DNA from: Betaproteobacteria bacterium MOLA814
GTDB lineage: Bacteria > Pseudomonadota > Gammaproteobacteria > Burkholderiales > Burkholderiaceae_C
Assembly: GCA_000496475.1 (NCBI GenBank)
Contig: AYMW01000003.1
Location: 1 to 64,000 of the forward strand
Reading direction: 5' to 3'
DNA: 64,000 nucleotides
Numbering within the stretch: position 1 is the first letter of the stretch; each line of letters begins with the position of its first letter. Below are positions 8,527 through 17,607 of this stretch, in pieces. The position numbers and the translations under genes were made by a program. The notes below the pieces were generated by a model that did no database searches, was not told the origin of the DNA, and saw only the letters and a program-made list of their open reading frames with translations.

Positions 8527-9765
8527 CTACGCGCTCAAGAATAAGCTTTGCAAGTCGCTCAGGAAGTCAAAACCGAGTGTGGTTGGCGCGATGTGGTTAC
8601 CGGTTCGGCTGATCAAGCCTTTGGCCTGTGCCGTCTCTAGTGCGGCTTGTATGCGGCTCACCGACAAGCCTGTCCGCTCTGCGTACAGGCTGAGGTCAAA
8701 ACCACTGCGCAAGCGCAGCGCGTTGAGCATGAACTCAAAGCTCAACTCACCCAGGGCCACGTCTGTGCTGGACGATAAGGCCCTGCCCTGCATGGCGGCT
8801 TGCATGTAGCGGCGCGGATCGCGCAAGCGGACTTGCCGGGTGACGCGGTGGGCAAAGGTGAGCTTGCTGTGCGCACCAGCGCCAATGCCCAAGTAATCGC
8901 CAAACTGCCAATAATTGGTGTTGTGCCAGCAGCCGTGATCGGCTTGGGCGTAAGCCGATACCTCATAACGCTCAAAGCCGTTGGCGGTGGTGCGCTCGGT
9001 AATGAGGTCTAGCATGGCGTAGGCGTCGTCGTCCTCTGGGAGTACTGGCGGCTTAACAGCAAACAAGGTGTTGGGTTCTATGGTGAGGTGGTACAGCGAA
9101 ATATGTGGCACACCTAGGCCCAGTGCGGTGTCTATGTCACGTGTACATTCAGCCAGCGTTTGGCCAGGCAAGGCGTACATGATGTCAACGTTGCAGGTGT
9201 CAAACGCCTGCACCGCCTCGGCAACGGCGGCCAAGGCTTGCGCGCCATCATGCACGCGGCCAATGCGTTGCAACGCGTCATCGGAGAAGCTTTGCACGCC
9301 CACCGATAACCGGGTAACGCCAGCGGCCCTAAATGCTTTAAAGCGCTCGCGCTCGAAGGTGCCTGGGTTGGCTTCCATGGTGATTTCGCAATCAGCAGAA
9401 AGCTTTAAACGGGCGCGAATTTGCCCCAATAAATCGCCAATGACCTCAGGCGCAAACAAGCTGGGCGTGCCGCCCCCTATAAATATGCTGTGCACCGTGC
9501 GTCCCCACACCAATGGCAAAGAAGCCTCTAAGTCGGCCATCACGGCTGCCACATAGGCGCGCTCAGGCAACGCTTGGGCTTGGTCTGGTGCCCACTCATG
9601 GGAGTTAAAGTCGCAATATGGGCATTTGCGCAGACACCACGGTATGTGCACGTACAAAGCCAATGGCGGCAGCGCTGCCATTTGCAACAAACCCGGGCGC
9701 ATCATATGCACCACGTCTGGACTGGCAACGCCGACTTGGCCATTGCTCTGGATCTCAATCACCAT
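8527..9765 (-). CDS. hemW: Radical SAM heme chaperone HemW
   Basis: A 412-residue HemW/HemN-like radical SAM protein. The iron-sulfur motif CLRKCPYC lies just after LYVHIPW. GGGTPS (SAM binding), the EANPGTF segment and GVQSFSD follow in family order. HemW delivers heme to respiratory enzymes; it was formerly annotated as an oxygen-independent coproporphyrinogen oxidase. The frame is open to 9834, but the Met at 9765 (MVIEIQSNG, then MMRPGLLQ before the core) matches the usual start in related betaproteobacteria and avoids a 16-base overlap with rdgB. It follows rph and rdgB on the same strand, the usual order in this group. Confidence 0.92.
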   Translation of the reverse strand: MVIEIQSNGQVGVASPDVVHMMRPGLLQMAALPPLALYVHIPWCLRKCPYCDFNSHEWAPDQAQALPERAYVAAVMADLEASLPLVWGRTVHSIFIGGGTPSLFAPEVIGDLLGQIRARLKLSADCEITMEANPGTFERERFKAFRAAGVTRLSVGVQSFSDDALQRIGRVHDGAQALAAVAEAVQAFDTCNVDIMYALPGQTLAECTRDIDTALGLGVPHISLYHLTIEPNTLFAVKPPVLPEDDDAYAMLDLITERTTANGFERYEVSAYAQADHGCWHNTNYWQFGDYLGIGAGAHSKLTFAHRVTRQVRLRDPRRYMQAAMQGRALSSSTDVALGELSFEFMLNALRLRSGFDLSLYAERTGLSVSRIQAALETAQAKGLISRTGNHIAPTTLGFDFLSDLQSLFLSA

Positions 9766-9818
9766 AGGTACGAACTGTGAGTGGCTGCTGTTTAGACAGC
9801 GGTTGGGTGAGGTCTTGG

Positions 9819-10424
9819 TTAAGGCCCAAGCCATCGCTGGCGAATCAAGCCAAGCATAATCTGACTGGCTTTGCCTCTATGGCTGTTGGCGTTTTTAACC
9901 TCAACTGGCAACTGGGCAAAAGTCTGCTCAAACTCTGGCAACCACATCACGGGGTCGAATCCAAAGCCATTGTCACCAATGGGCTCATGCGTAATGAGAC
10001 CAGCGGCACGGCCAGCCGCAATGAGTGGCTCGGGGTCTGTGGCGCTGCGCACAGCGACCAACGTGCTCACCAAGGCTGCGCGCCTGTCGTCAATGCCTGC
10101 CATTTGTTCTAGCAGGGCCACCACGTTGTTGTCATCGCTTTTGGCATAGCCAAACAGCGTGGCGTAGTAAGCGGTGTCCACGCCTGGTCGCCCGCCAAAG
10201 GCTTCCACACACAAGCCTGCATCGTCTGCGATGGCAGGAAGCCCAGTGTGCAAAGCGGCGTTGCGCGCTTTGGCCAAAGCGTTTTCTACAAACGTGCAAT
10301 GTGGCTCAGGGGCCTCTGGTACACCCAGCTCACCTTGCGCCACCAGTTCTACGCCCAAGGGGGCAAACAAGGCTTGCAGCTCGGCCAGTTTGCCCGCATT
10401 GTTAGAAGCCAATACCAGTTTCAT
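9819..10424 (-). CDS. rdgB: XTP/dITP pyrophosphatase (RdgB/HAM1)
   Basis: A 201-residue house-cleaning nucleotide pyrophosphatase that hydrolyses dITP, XTP and ITP to monophosphates and so keeps deaminated purines out of DNA. The N-terminal MKLVLASNNAGKLAEL gives the conserved SNN..K nucleotide-binding site. FVENALAKAR, the DDAGLCV motif and GDNGFGFDPV follow in order. The start at 10424 fits the family start exactly; the longer open frame to 10502 does not. It lies 10 bases downstream of rph and is probably cotranscribed with it. Confidence 0.95.
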   Translation of the reverse strand: MKLVLASNNAGKLAELQALFAPLGVELVAQGELGVPEAPEPHCTFVENALAKARNAALHTGLPAIADDAGLCVEAFGGRPGVDTAYYATLFGYAKSDDNNVVALLEQMAGIDDRRAALVSTLVAVRSATDPEPLIAAGRAAGLITHEPIGDNGFGFDPVMWLPEFEQTFAQLPVEVKNANSHRGKASQIMLGLIRQRWLGP

Positions 10425-10434
10425 GGCACGTGAC

Positions 10435-11196
10435 CTATTGTTTGGTTGCGCCAGCAACTGGGACGGCCAAGGCCGCTTGTTGCATGGTGACCAGCTCGGC
10501 AATGCCCTTGTCAGCCAGGTCTAGCAGCTGGCCCATTTCTGCGCGTGAAAATGCCGCGCCTTCTGCCGTGCCCTGCACTTCTACAAAATGGCCTGCACCT
10601 GTCATGACGACGTTCATGTCTGTATCGCAGGCTGAGTCCTCGGTGTATTCCAAGTCCAGCAGTGGCGTACCGTCCACAATGCCTACCGAAATAGCGGCAA
10701 TTGGTTCACGAATGGGGCTGACTGTCAGCACGCCGCTGGTCAGCAGGGACGCTACAGCGTCGCACGCAGCGACGTAGGCACCAGTAATGGCGGCCGTGCG
10801 GGTACCGCCATCGGCTTGCAGCACATCGCAGTCAAGCGTGATGGTGCGCTCGCCCAGCGCTTTCAAGTCAAACACCGCGCGCAGCGAGCGACCAATCAGA
10901 CGTTGGATTTCTTGTGTACGACCACTTTGTTTGCCTTTGGCGGCCTCGCGAGCGCTGCGGGTATGGGTGGCGCGCGGCAGCATGCCGTATTCGGCGGTCA
11001 CCCAGCCTTCACCACTGCCTTTTTTGTGCGGCGGCACGCGCTCTTCTACTGAGGCCGTGCACAACACGCGGGTCTGGCCAAATTCAATCAGCACAGAGCC
11101 CTCGGCATGCACCGTAAATTGGCGGGTAATAGTGACGGGGCGCAGCGCATCTGCGGCCCGGTTGGCATTGCGTAGGTAGCTCATAAACACACTCAT
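10435..11196 (-). CDS. rph: Ribonuclease PH
   Basis: A 253-residue phosphorolytic 3'-5' exoribonuclease that trims tRNA 3' ends. Typical elements are the [23 protein letters not shown] strand region, the [17 protein letters not shown] segment, and [16 protein letters not shown]. The core ends with GDxTPLLDL-like residues and D..MNVVMT. The start may be 11196 or the Met four residues later at 11184. It is divergent from yicC across about 106 bp and heads the rph-rdgB-hemW run. Confidence 0.95.
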   Translation of the reverse strand: MSVFMSYLRNANRAADALRPVTITRQFTVHAEGSVLIEFGQTRVLCTASVEERVPPHKKGSGEGWVTAEYGMLPRATHTRSAREAAKGKQSGRTQEIQRLIGRSLRAVFDLKALGERTITLDCDVLQADGGTRTAAITGAYVAACDAVASLLTSGVLTVSPIREPIAAISVGIVDGTPLLDLEYTEDSACDTDMNVVMTGAGHFVEVQGTAEGAAFSRAEMGQLLDLADKGIAELVTMQQAALAVPVAGATKQ

Positions 11197-11302
11197 TGGG
11201 TTGCTAGGTAGCCTGTGATCATGTCATATCTTTGGACGCACGCCAGCCTGCGATAATGTAGGGCTTAGCAAATTTGCGGCTTCACCACCGCGCATCCAAG
11301 CC

Positions 11303-12202
11303 ATGACCGTTTACAGCATGACAGGCTACGCAAGCAGCCAATCCCCCCCTAGCGATGCCAGCCCTGTGGCACTTGGCATGGAGATTCGCTCGGTCAATAG
11401 CCGCTTTCTAGATTTAAGCTTTCGTCTCAGCGACGAACTGCGCGCCAGCGAGCCCGCCCTGCGCGAAGCCCTGACCAAGCGTCTCAAGCGTGGCAAAGTT
11501 GAGGTGCGCGCTTGGCTTGAGCGCAGCCACAGCACTGTGGCACGTGTCCCAGAGCGCGCTGAATTGCAACGCTTGCTGGACGCGCAAAACACCATTCAGT
11601 CGGTGCTGCCAAACGCTGCGTCGCTCAGCGTCTCCAGCATCATGCAAATGGCAGGTGGCACAGAGCACAACAACGCCGATTTACCCCAGCGTGTACAAAC
11701 CATGCTGCTAGCCGCTGCGAACGGCTTGGTTGAGGCCCGCGCTCAAGAAGGCTCACGGCTCAGCGCCATGATCACTGGTAGAACTGGCGAATTAAGAGCC
11801 TTGGTCAAACAAGCCACCCCGCTGGTGCCTGAATTGGTCGAGCTGCAGCGCCAAAAGTTTTTAGATCGGTGGCAAGCCGCTTTGGGCGACGCCAATGCCA
11901 GCGCAGATGAGTCTAGCCTGCAAGCCGCGCGTGACAGGGCTTTAAGCGAAGCCACTGCCTTTGCCATTCGCATAGATGTGGCCGAAGAAATCAACCGCTT
12001 AGACGCGCATCTTGACGAGATCGATAGGCTGATGGCCACAGGTGGCGAATTGGGCAAACGCTTGGACTTTCTCATTCAAGAGCTACACCGTGAAGCCAAC
12101 ACCTTGGGCTCCAAGTCCTCTAGCCTGACGCTGACCCGCATCTCAGTCGACATGAAGGTACTGATTGAGCAAATGCGCGAACAAGTGCAAAACATTGAAT
12201 AA
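11303..12202 (+). CDS. yicC: YicC-family endoribonuclease
   Basis: A 299-residue YicC/YloC protein. The family N-terminus is present as [10 protein letters not shown], and the C-terminal half ends with the conserved [26 protein letters not shown] and [15 protein letters not shown]. YicC proteins are RNA endonucleases involved in sRNA turnover and stationary-phase survival. The gene lies 7 bases upstream of gmk, a conserved linkage, so the two are probably one operon. Confidence 0.93.
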   Translation: MTVYSMTGYASSQSPPSDASPVALGMEIRSVNSRFLDLSFRLSDELRASEPALREALTKRLKRGKVEVRAWLERSHSTVARVPERAELQRLLDAQNTIQSVLPNAASLSVSSIMQMAGGTEHNNADLPQRVQTMLLAAANGLVEARAQEGSRLSAMITGRTGELRALVKQATPLVPELVELQRQKFLDRWQAALGDANASADESSLQAARDRALSEATAFAIRIDVAEEINRLDAHLDEIDRLMATGGELGKRLDFLIQELHREANTLGSKSSSLTLTRISVDMKVLIEQMREQVQNIE

Positions 12203-12209
12203 TTCCACC

Positions 12210-12845
12210 ATGACCAGCACCACCACCTATCCCGGCAACCTTTTTGTCGTCGCTGCGCCCAGCGGCACAGGCAAGTCCAGCTTAGTCAAAGCACTGATGG
12301 AGTTGGACTCTCGCGTCAGCCCAAGCGTGTCGCACACCACCCGCGCGCCCCGTGGGCAAGAGAAAGCTGGACGTGAGTACCATTTTGTAGACGATGCCTC
12401 TTTCGAGGCCATGGTGAGTCAAGACGAGTTTTTGGAGTGGGCCTTGGTGCACAGCAACAGCTATGGCACCTCACGAAAAGCCATTGACGAGCAAATCGCC
12501 AAAGGCTTGGATGTGGTGCTTGAAATTGACTATCAAGGCGCGTTGCAAGTCAAAGATTTGTATGCCAACGCGGTGTTGATATTCATACTGCCGCCCAGTT
12601 GGGACGAGTTGCGCTCCCGTCTTGAGCGTAGAGCTGAAGACTCAACCGATGTGATTGAACTGCGCCTTGCAAATGCCCGCATTGAGATTGACCAAGCCCA
12701 ACACTTTGACTACGTTATAATCAACGAGCTATTCGAGCGTGCGCTGTTCGATCTGAAAGCCATCGTCCATGCCCACCGTCTCAAGTTTGTCGCCCAGCGC
12801 CGCTTGCGTGAGGAAACCTTTGCTGGTCTGGGCCTGACCGACTGA
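12210..12845 (+). CDS. gmk: Guanylate kinase
   Basis: A 211-residue GMP kinase. The P-loop APSGTGKSS occurs near residue 16. The GMP-binding signature [21 protein letters not shown] follows, then [11 protein letters not shown]. The start at 12210 gives the standard length; the open frame to 12165 would overlap yicC. Guanylate kinase makes GDP for nucleotide and ppGpp pools, and its clustering with rpoZ and spoT is typical of proteobacteria. Confidence 0.97.
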   Translation: MTSTTTYPGNLFVVAAPSGTGKSSLVKALMELDSRVSPSVSHTTRAPRGQEKAGREYHFVDDASFEAMVSQDEFLEWALVHSNSYGTSRKAIDEQIAKGLDVVLEIDYQGALQVKDLYANAVLIFILPPSWDELRSRLERRAEDSTDVIELRLANARIEIDQAQHFDYVIINELFERALFDLKAIVHAHRLKFVAQRRLREETFAGLGLTD

Positions 12846-12924
12846 AATATGACACCTCTTGAAGTGTCACTTTCAACGAACCGCACCGTTTTTTTGTTTG
12901 ATTTGTCTGGATTGGAGTCCAACC

Positions 12925-13128
12925 ATGGCCCGCATTACCGTTGAAGACTGTTTGGAGAAAATCCCAAACCGCTTCCAACTTGTTTTGGTAGCAACCTACC
13001 GCGCTCGTATGTTGAGCCAAGGTCACGCACCAAAAGTTGACAGTAAAAACAAACCAGCCGTAACCGCTTTGCGCGAAATTGCAGCTGGCGAAATTGGCTT
13101 GGAAATGCTTCGTAAAGTGCCTATTTAA
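12925..13128 (+). CDS. rpoZ: RNA polymerase omega subunit
   Basis: A 67-residue omega subunit with the standard start [20 protein letters not shown] and the conserved ATYRARM and [17 protein letters not shown] segments. Omega chaperones RNA polymerase assembly and forms part of one ppGpp binding site, fitting its position before spoT. GGAG lies upstream of the ATG. A terminator follows at 13175-13208. Confidence 0.97.
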   Translation: MARITVEDCLEKIPNRFQLVLVATYRARMLSQGHAPKVDSKNKPAVTALREIAAGEIGLEMLRKVPI

Positions 13129-13174
13129 GCAGTCGCTTCAATGGCATGTGCTTGTATGACCACTAGCACCATTC

Positions 13175-13208
13175 AACACCCGCCCAGTCATACTGCCGGG
13201 TGTTTTTT
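13175..13208 (+). terminator. Rho-independent terminator after rpoZ
   Basis: AACACCCG (13175-13182) pairs with CGGGTGTT (13197-13204). A run of six T residues (13203-13208) follows. It lies 47 bases past the rpoZ stop and before spoT, so spoT may depend on readthrough or its own promoter. Confidence 0.85.
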
Positions 13209-13289
13209 GTTGCCCCGTTGTGCCGCAAGGCGTTCTAAAAGTAACCCATGCGCCCTCAAATCGCCGCGCAAAGCGCTACAGTATGGGGT

Positions 13290-15551
13290 ATGGGTCGAAT
13301 CGAAAAAGCCAGCGCCGTTAGCGCAATGTCCAAACAGGGGCCGGGGTCAGCCGCGCACAGCGCAGCAGCGGCCAGTTTTGCTGCGCTCTTAAGCAAACTC
13401 GATTACTTAAGCGAGTCTGATATTGAAGACATTCGCAAAGCCTATAAATTTGCCGACGAAGCCCACTTAGGCCAAATGCGCCACAGCGGCGCGCCTTACA
13501 TCACCCACCCTATTTCTGTGGCGGGCTTGTGCGCGGAATGGAAGCTCGACGCCCAAGCGCTGATGGCCGCTTTGATGCACGACGTGCTCGAAGACAGCGG
13601 CATTACCAAAATTGAAATGGCTGAGAGATTTGGTGTGACTGTGGCCGATCTGGTCGACGGCTTGACCAAGCTGGAAAGGTTAGAGTTCGACAACCGTGAA
13701 GATAACCAAGCCGAATCTTTTAGAAAAATGCTGTTGGCCATGGCGCGCGATGTACGCGTCATACTCATCAAGCTGGCAGACCGCCTGCACAACATGCGCA
13801 CCATGGGTGACATGCCTCGCGATAAATGGGGCCGCATATCACGTGAAACCGCTGATATTTACGCGCCCATTGCGCACCGTCTCGGCCTCAACGTGACCTA
13901 CCGTGAGTTGCAAGACCTGTCATTTAGGTTCTTACATCCTTGGCGCTACCAAACGCTGAGCAAAGCCGTAGCCAGCGCGCGCAGGCGACGCAACAATTTG
14001 GTTGAGCGCGTTAAAGAGGAGGTTTTAAACGGCTTGGCCAATCACAACCTGTACGCCGATGTGCAGGGGCGAGAAAAAACGCTGTACTCCATTTACGAAA
14101 AAATGACTGAGAAACGCCTCACCTTTTCTCAAGTGAGTGACTTATACGGCTTTCGCGTGATTCTTCCCAAGTTGGCTGACTGTTACACCTCGTTGGGTTT
14201 GTTGCACCAGCTGTACAAACCAGTACCAGGGCGTTTTAAAGACTACATTGCCATCCCAAAGCTCAACGGCTACCAGTCGCTGCACACCACACTGGTGGGG
14301 CCTGCAGGCATCAACATTGAAATTCAATTTCGCACCACAGACATGGATGTGGTGGCCGAGCCAGGCGTGGCCGCGCACTGGCTGTACAAGGCAGACGACC
14401 CCACCAGTGAGCACAGCCAAAAACTAGGTGCACAGTGGGTGCAGTCGCTGTTAGACATCCAACAAGAAACCCGAGATGCAGCTGAGTTTTGGGACCATAT
14501 CAAAATTGACTTGTTTCCAGACTCCGTGTATGTGTTCACACCCAAAGGCAAAATTTTGTCTATGCCCAAAGGCGCCACATTGGTGGACTTTGCGTTTGCC
14601 ATTCACAGCGACGTCGGGCAACACGCCGTAGCTGCCACCGTAAACGGCGAGCCAGCGCCGCTGCGCTCAGAACTGCAAAACGGCGATGTCATTGAAATCG
14701 AGACAGCCAGCATGTCCCAGCCCAACCCAGCGTGGCTGAGCTTTGTGCAAACCGGACGTGCACGGTCAAAGATTCGCAATCATTTGAAACAAATGGAAGA
14801 GGACCAGTCGCGCGTGTTGGGTGAGCGCATGCTGCGACAAGCCTTGCGCGCCGAGGGTATTGCGCAATTGCCAGAAGATACAGAGACCTACACCAAACTG
14901 TGGGAAAAAGTATTGCGCTTTACGGGCAACAAAACACGCGACGACCTGATGGCAGATATCGGATTGGGCAGACGTATCGCAAGTATGGTGGCTAAAAAAA
15001 CCACTGCCTTGCTGATCGAACTGGGTTCACGCCCGGACATGCTGCTTATCACCAATGTGCGGTTTACTCAACCCACCAACGAGACTGTTAGCCAAGGTGT
15101 GTTGACTTTAGACGGCAGCGAAGGCGCAACTGTCCAGTACGCACACTGCTGCAGCCCCATTCCAGGCGATAAAATCGTCGGCTACTTGGGCCGTGGGGAA
15201 GGCTTGGCCGTTCATACCGATGAATGCCCAACCGGTAAGCGACTACTTCAGCGCGACAAAGAGCGCTTCTTACAAGTCGAGTGGGCAGACGAGCCCACCC
15301 GGGCATTTGAGTCCAAAGTGTTGGTCACTGTTGACAATGGCAAAGGCATATTGGCACGCGTTGCCGGTGCGCTTACCAGTGCTGAGGCCGATATTACCCA
15401 CGTGGAGATGGGCTCGGACCGCACACAGGTTGAGTTGCGATTTACTGTTGCGGTGCGCCACCGCCGCCACTTGGCAGACGTGCTGCGCACCGCCAAGCGC
15501 ACGCCACACGTGCTACGCGCACAACGCGTCAAGCCTAAGCCCCTGTCCTAG
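13290..15551 (+). CDS. spoT: Bifunctional (p)ppGpp synthetase/hydrolase SpoT
   Basis: About 753 residues with the full RelA/SpoT architecture. The HD hydrolase domain is intact: HPISVAGLCAEW, LMHDVLED and LADRLHNMRT carry the metal-binding histidines and aspartates. The synthetase domain includes SDLYGFRVI and GRFKDYIAIPKLNGYQSLHTT. TGS (DLFPDSVYVFTPKG) and C-terminal ACT regions follow, with the zinc-finger-like VQYAHCCSPIPGD segment between them. The protein should both make and degrade the stringent-response alarmone. The start is uncertain: in-frame Met codons occur at 13248, 13290 and 13329. I chose 13290 as a compromise. Confidence 0.95.
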   Translation: MGRIEKASAVSAMSKQGPGSAAHSAAAASFAALLSKLDYLSESDIEDIRKAYKFADEAHLGQMRHSGAPYITHPISVAGLCAEWKLDAQALMAALMHDVLEDSGITKIEMAERFGVTVADLVDGLTKLERLEFDNREDNQAESFRKMLLAMARDVRVILIKLADRLHNMRTMGDMPRDKWGRISRETADIYAPIAHRLGLNVTYRELQDLSFRFLHPWRYQTLSKAVASARRRRNNLVERVKEEVLNGLANHNLYADVQGREKTLYSIYEKMTEKRLTFSQVSDLYGFRVILPKLADCYTSLGLLHQLYKPVPGRFKDYIAIPKLNGYQSLHTTLVGPAGINIEIQFRTTDMDVVAEPGVAAHWLYKADDPTSEHSQKLGAQWVQSLLDIQQETRDAAEFWDHIKIDLFPDSVYVFTPKGKILSMPKGATLVDFAFAIHSDVGQHAVAATVNGEPAPLRSELQNGDVIEIETASMSQPNPAWLSFVQTGRARSKIRNHLKQMEEDQSRVLGERMLRQALRAEGIAQLPEDTETYTKLWEKVLRFTGNKTRDDLMADIGLGRRIASMVAKKTTALLIELGSRPDMLLITNVRFTQPTNETVSQGVLTLDGSEGATVQYAHCCSPIPGDKIVGYLGRGEGLAVHTDECPTGKRLLQRDKERFLQVEWADEPTRAFESKVLVTVDNGKGILARVAGALTSAEADITHVEMGSDRTQVELRFTVAVRHRRHLADVLRTAKRTPHVLRAQRVKPKPLS

Positions 15552-15579
15552 ATGCTTGTTTAAGTTCGACAACTGCCGC

Positions 15580-16314
15580 ATGACTAAGCCCACTTTGGTC
15601 GGTGATGACGCCTCCTTGTCACGTACCCCTTGGCTGCTGTCCCTGCCTGTAGCCATGGGCTATATCCCGCTAGGCATGGTGTTTGGTTTTTTGTTTGTGC
15701 AAGCTGGGGGGCCTTGGTGGCTGGCCATCGCCTCTAGTGTGGTGGTGTATGCAGGCGCGGCGCAATTCATGATGGTCCCCATGCTGGCTGCGGGACTGCC
15801 CCTGGCCACCATTGCGCTCGCCACAGCTGTCATCAATTTGCGCCACGTGTTCTATGGCCTGTCGTTGCTGGACCGGCTGCCCAAGCCCTGGTCGGCCAAG
15901 GCTTATATGGTGTTTGGACTCACTGACGAGACCTATTCGGTACTGACCACCCTACCCGCCCACACCTCCACCCAGCACATGTTGGCTATTACCGCGCTGA
16001 ACCAAGCATGGTGGGTCGCGGGCTCAGCTGTAGGCGCACTTGTTGGCGCACGAGCTCAGGTTCAATTGGTTGGTTTGGACTTTGCGCTGGGTGCTTTGTT
16101 TGCCGTACTCGCGGTTGAGCAGTGGCGCTCAAGCAGCAACAGCCACGCACTGTGGACAGCTCTGGCCTCCTATGCACTGGCCTTGTGGCTGGTGCCGCAA
16201 CAGGCGCTGTTGGTTGCCATAGCGTTGTCGGTGGCGGTGGGCTTGTGGCTGCAACGTGTGCCCAAACCTTCTCAAACACGCGCCCAATCACCGACCGACA
16301 AGGACATCCTATGA
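15580..16314 (+). CDS. azlC: AzlC-family branched-chain amino acid exporter, large subunit
   Basis: A 244-residue membrane protein of the AzlC family, which together with AzlD forms branched-chain amino acid exporters. Typical motifs are LPVAMGYIPLGMVFGFL, VYAGAAQFMMVPML, and the NLRHVFYGLSL segment. The start at 15580 matches the family; the open frame extending back to 15193 overlaps spoT in another frame and is not used. Its stop overlaps the azlD start (ATGA), so the two are translationally coupled. Confidence 0.9.
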   Translation: MTKPTLVGDDASLSRTPWLLSLPVAMGYIPLGMVFGFLFVQAGGPWWLAIASSVVVYAGAAQFMMVPMLAAGLPLATIALATAVINLRHVFYGLSLLDRLPKPWSAKAYMVFGLTDETYSVLTTLPAHTSTQHMLAITALNQAWWVAGSAVGALVGARAQVQLVGLDFALGALFAVLAVEQWRSSSNSHALWTALASYALALWLVPQQALLVAIALSVAVGLWLQRVPKPSQTRAQSPTDKDIL

Positions 16315-16646
16315 ACAACTGGGGCTACGTCATCAGTGCCATCGCCATCATGGGATTGGTAACGTTTGGCCTGAGGGCTGCGCCGTTTTTGGCTGCAAAA
16401 TGGCTACAGCAACACACATTGGTATTGCGCTTGAGACGTTTTTTACCGCTGGCCATCATGGTCTTGCTTACAGTGCACACATTGGCTGGCAACGCCCAGT
16501 CACACACGAACGGACCTTGGCCCGAATTGGCCGCAGGCTGCACGGTGGTTGTCGCCCAGTTATGGCGCAAGCACGCCCTGCTCAGCATTGTCTTGGGTGT
16601 GTTCGTTTATGTGGCTTTTAGAAACCAGTGGGTGCCCCTGGCTTAG
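16311..16646 (+). CDS. azlD: AzlD-family branched-chain amino acid exporter, small subunit
   Basis: A 111-residue protein with about four membrane helices. The start NNWGYVISAIAIMGLVTFGLR and the RRFLPLAIMVLLTVHTL segment match AzlD. It overlaps azlC by ATGA. Its TAG stop overlaps the stop codon of the convergent greB gene, leaving no space for a terminator between them. Confidence 0.9.
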   Translation: MNNWGYVISAIAIMGLVTFGLRAAPFLAAKWLQQHTLVLRLRRFLPLAIMVLLTVHTLAGNAQSHTNGPWPELAAGCTVVVAQLWRKHALLSIVLGVFVYVAFRNQWVPLA

Positions 16647-17221
16647 CCGTAGTGCACACTCTCAACCAACAGCACTTGCACCCCTGTGGGTGTGTGGACA
16701 CGCACCTCGTCGCCAACATGGGCACGCAACAGGGCTGTGGCGACAGGTGAGACCCAACTGATTTGCCCTTGGTCGTGCTGCACTTCATCCACACCAACTA
16801 TGTGCACATGAACCTGTTCGCCGTCGCGTTGGCTGTACGTGACATGCGCCCCAAAAAACACTTGCTCAACGCCTTGGTTGCGCGTCGCATCCACCACCTC
16901 AGCTACCGTCAAGCGCTTGGTTAAAAACCGCAAACGCCTGTCGATTTCGCGCAGGCGCTTTTTGCCGTAAATGTAGTCCCCATTTTCTGATCGGTCACCG
17001 TTTTTGGCTGCCCAATGCACCGCGTCAACCACCAATGGGCGCTCGACGTCAATCAGCTGCATCAGCTCAGCGCGCAGGCGTGCTTCGCCAACTGCGGTGA
17101 TGTAGTTTTTAGGTGGCGCGCTAGGCTCGCCGGCTTGCACGCCAGCGCCACCATGCGATAGCTCATCCTCATCCTCATCAAGGTTATCTGGGTCGAAAGC
17201 GAGTGACTCTTGGTCTGACAT
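16643..17221 (-). CDS. greB: Transcription elongation factor GreB
   Basis: A 192-residue Gre factor. An acidic, probably disordered N-terminal extension (about 35 residues) precedes the coiled-coil hairpin. The tip motif GDRSENGDYIYGKKRLREIDRRLRFL carries the acidic residues that enter the RNA polymerase secondary channel and stimulate cleavage of backtracked RNA. The KKRLREIDRR wording favours GreB over GreA. The C-terminal FKBP-like domain ends in PTGVQVLLVESVHYG. Confidence 0.92.
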   Translation of the reverse strand: MSDQESLAFDPDNLDEDEDELSHGGAGVQAGEPSAPPKNYITAVGEARLRAELMQLIDVERPLVVDAVHWAAKNGDRSENGDYIYGKKRLREIDRRLRFLTKRLTVAEVVDATRNQGVEQVFFGAHVTYSQRDGEQVHVHIVGVDEVQHDQGQISWVSPVATALLRAHVGDEVRVHTPTGVQVLLVESVHYG

Positions 17222-17278
17222 GCTGGTCCTTACAGGCTTGTGCTGCAGTCATTTCAGTTGCGCACTGAAAATGCAACG

Positions 17279-17315
17279 CAAAAAGGGTCACAAATTGCTT
17301 TGTGACCCTTCTTTT
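17279..17315 (-). terminator. Strong hairpin terminator downstream of tRNA-Arg
   Basis: A 12-bp stem, AAGGGTCACAAA with TTTGTGACCCTT and loop TTGC (plus-strand 17283-17310), is followed on the minus strand by T residues (17279-17283). It ends 15 bases past the tRNA-Arg 3' end. The plus strand also has a T-rich tail, so it may act in both directions. Confidence 0.85.
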
Positions 17316-17329
17316 GAACTCTAATGAGT

Positions 17330-17406
17330 TGGTGCGGCTGGCAGGATTCGAACCCACGACCCCTTGGTTCGTAGCCAAGTACTCTATCCAACTGAGCTAC
17401 AGCCGC
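17330..17406 (-). tRNA. tRNA-Arg (anticodon ACG)
   Basis: A 77-nt cloverleaf on the minus strand with an encoded CCA. It starts GCGGCTGTAGCTCAGTTGG. The anticodon loop CTACGAA gives ACG, whose first base is normally converted to inosine by TadA to read CGN codons. The T-loop GGGTTCGAATCC is intact. A -10-like TAGAAT lies at 17417-17422 on the minus strand. Confidence 0.97.
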
Positions 17407-17433
17407 TGAGCCTCATATTCTAGCACCTGATAT

Positions 17434-17462
17434 TTGACAATGCCACAGTTGCGTTAAATTAT
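17434..17462 (+). promoter_or_regulatory. Possible sigma-70 promoter for leuC
   Basis: TTGACA at 17434-17439, 17 bases, then AATTAT at 17457-17462. The -35 is perfect and the -10 weak. It is about 145 bases upstream of the leuC start, leaving a long leader that contains the inverted repeat at 17531-17566. Confidence 0.35.
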
Positions 17463-17530
17463 TTACAAATAGATGCAGGCATGCGGACATAGCAACGGCC
17501 AGACAAGTCACATTTAAAACTGTGCATGCA

Positions 17531-17566
17531 GCAGCCTGTTTACAACGACATAAAATAACAGGCTGC
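17531..17566 (+). promoter_or_regulatory. Perfect 10-bp inverted repeat in the leuC leader
   Basis: GCAGCCTGTT (17531-17540) and AACAGGCTGC (17557-17566) are perfect inverted copies separated by 16 bases. The second arm ends 41 bases before the leuC ATG. It could be an mRNA hairpin or the binding site of a dimeric regulator. It lacks a T-tract, so it is not an obvious terminator. Confidence 0.6.
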
Positions 17567-17607
17567 ACACTAGTAGACGCTGGCCCGCAACGCACAGGAC
17601 TCACACC

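Noticed and set aside
15193-15579. N-terminal extension of the azlC frame
   Set aside because: Overlaps spoT in another frame; AzlC homology begins at 15580.
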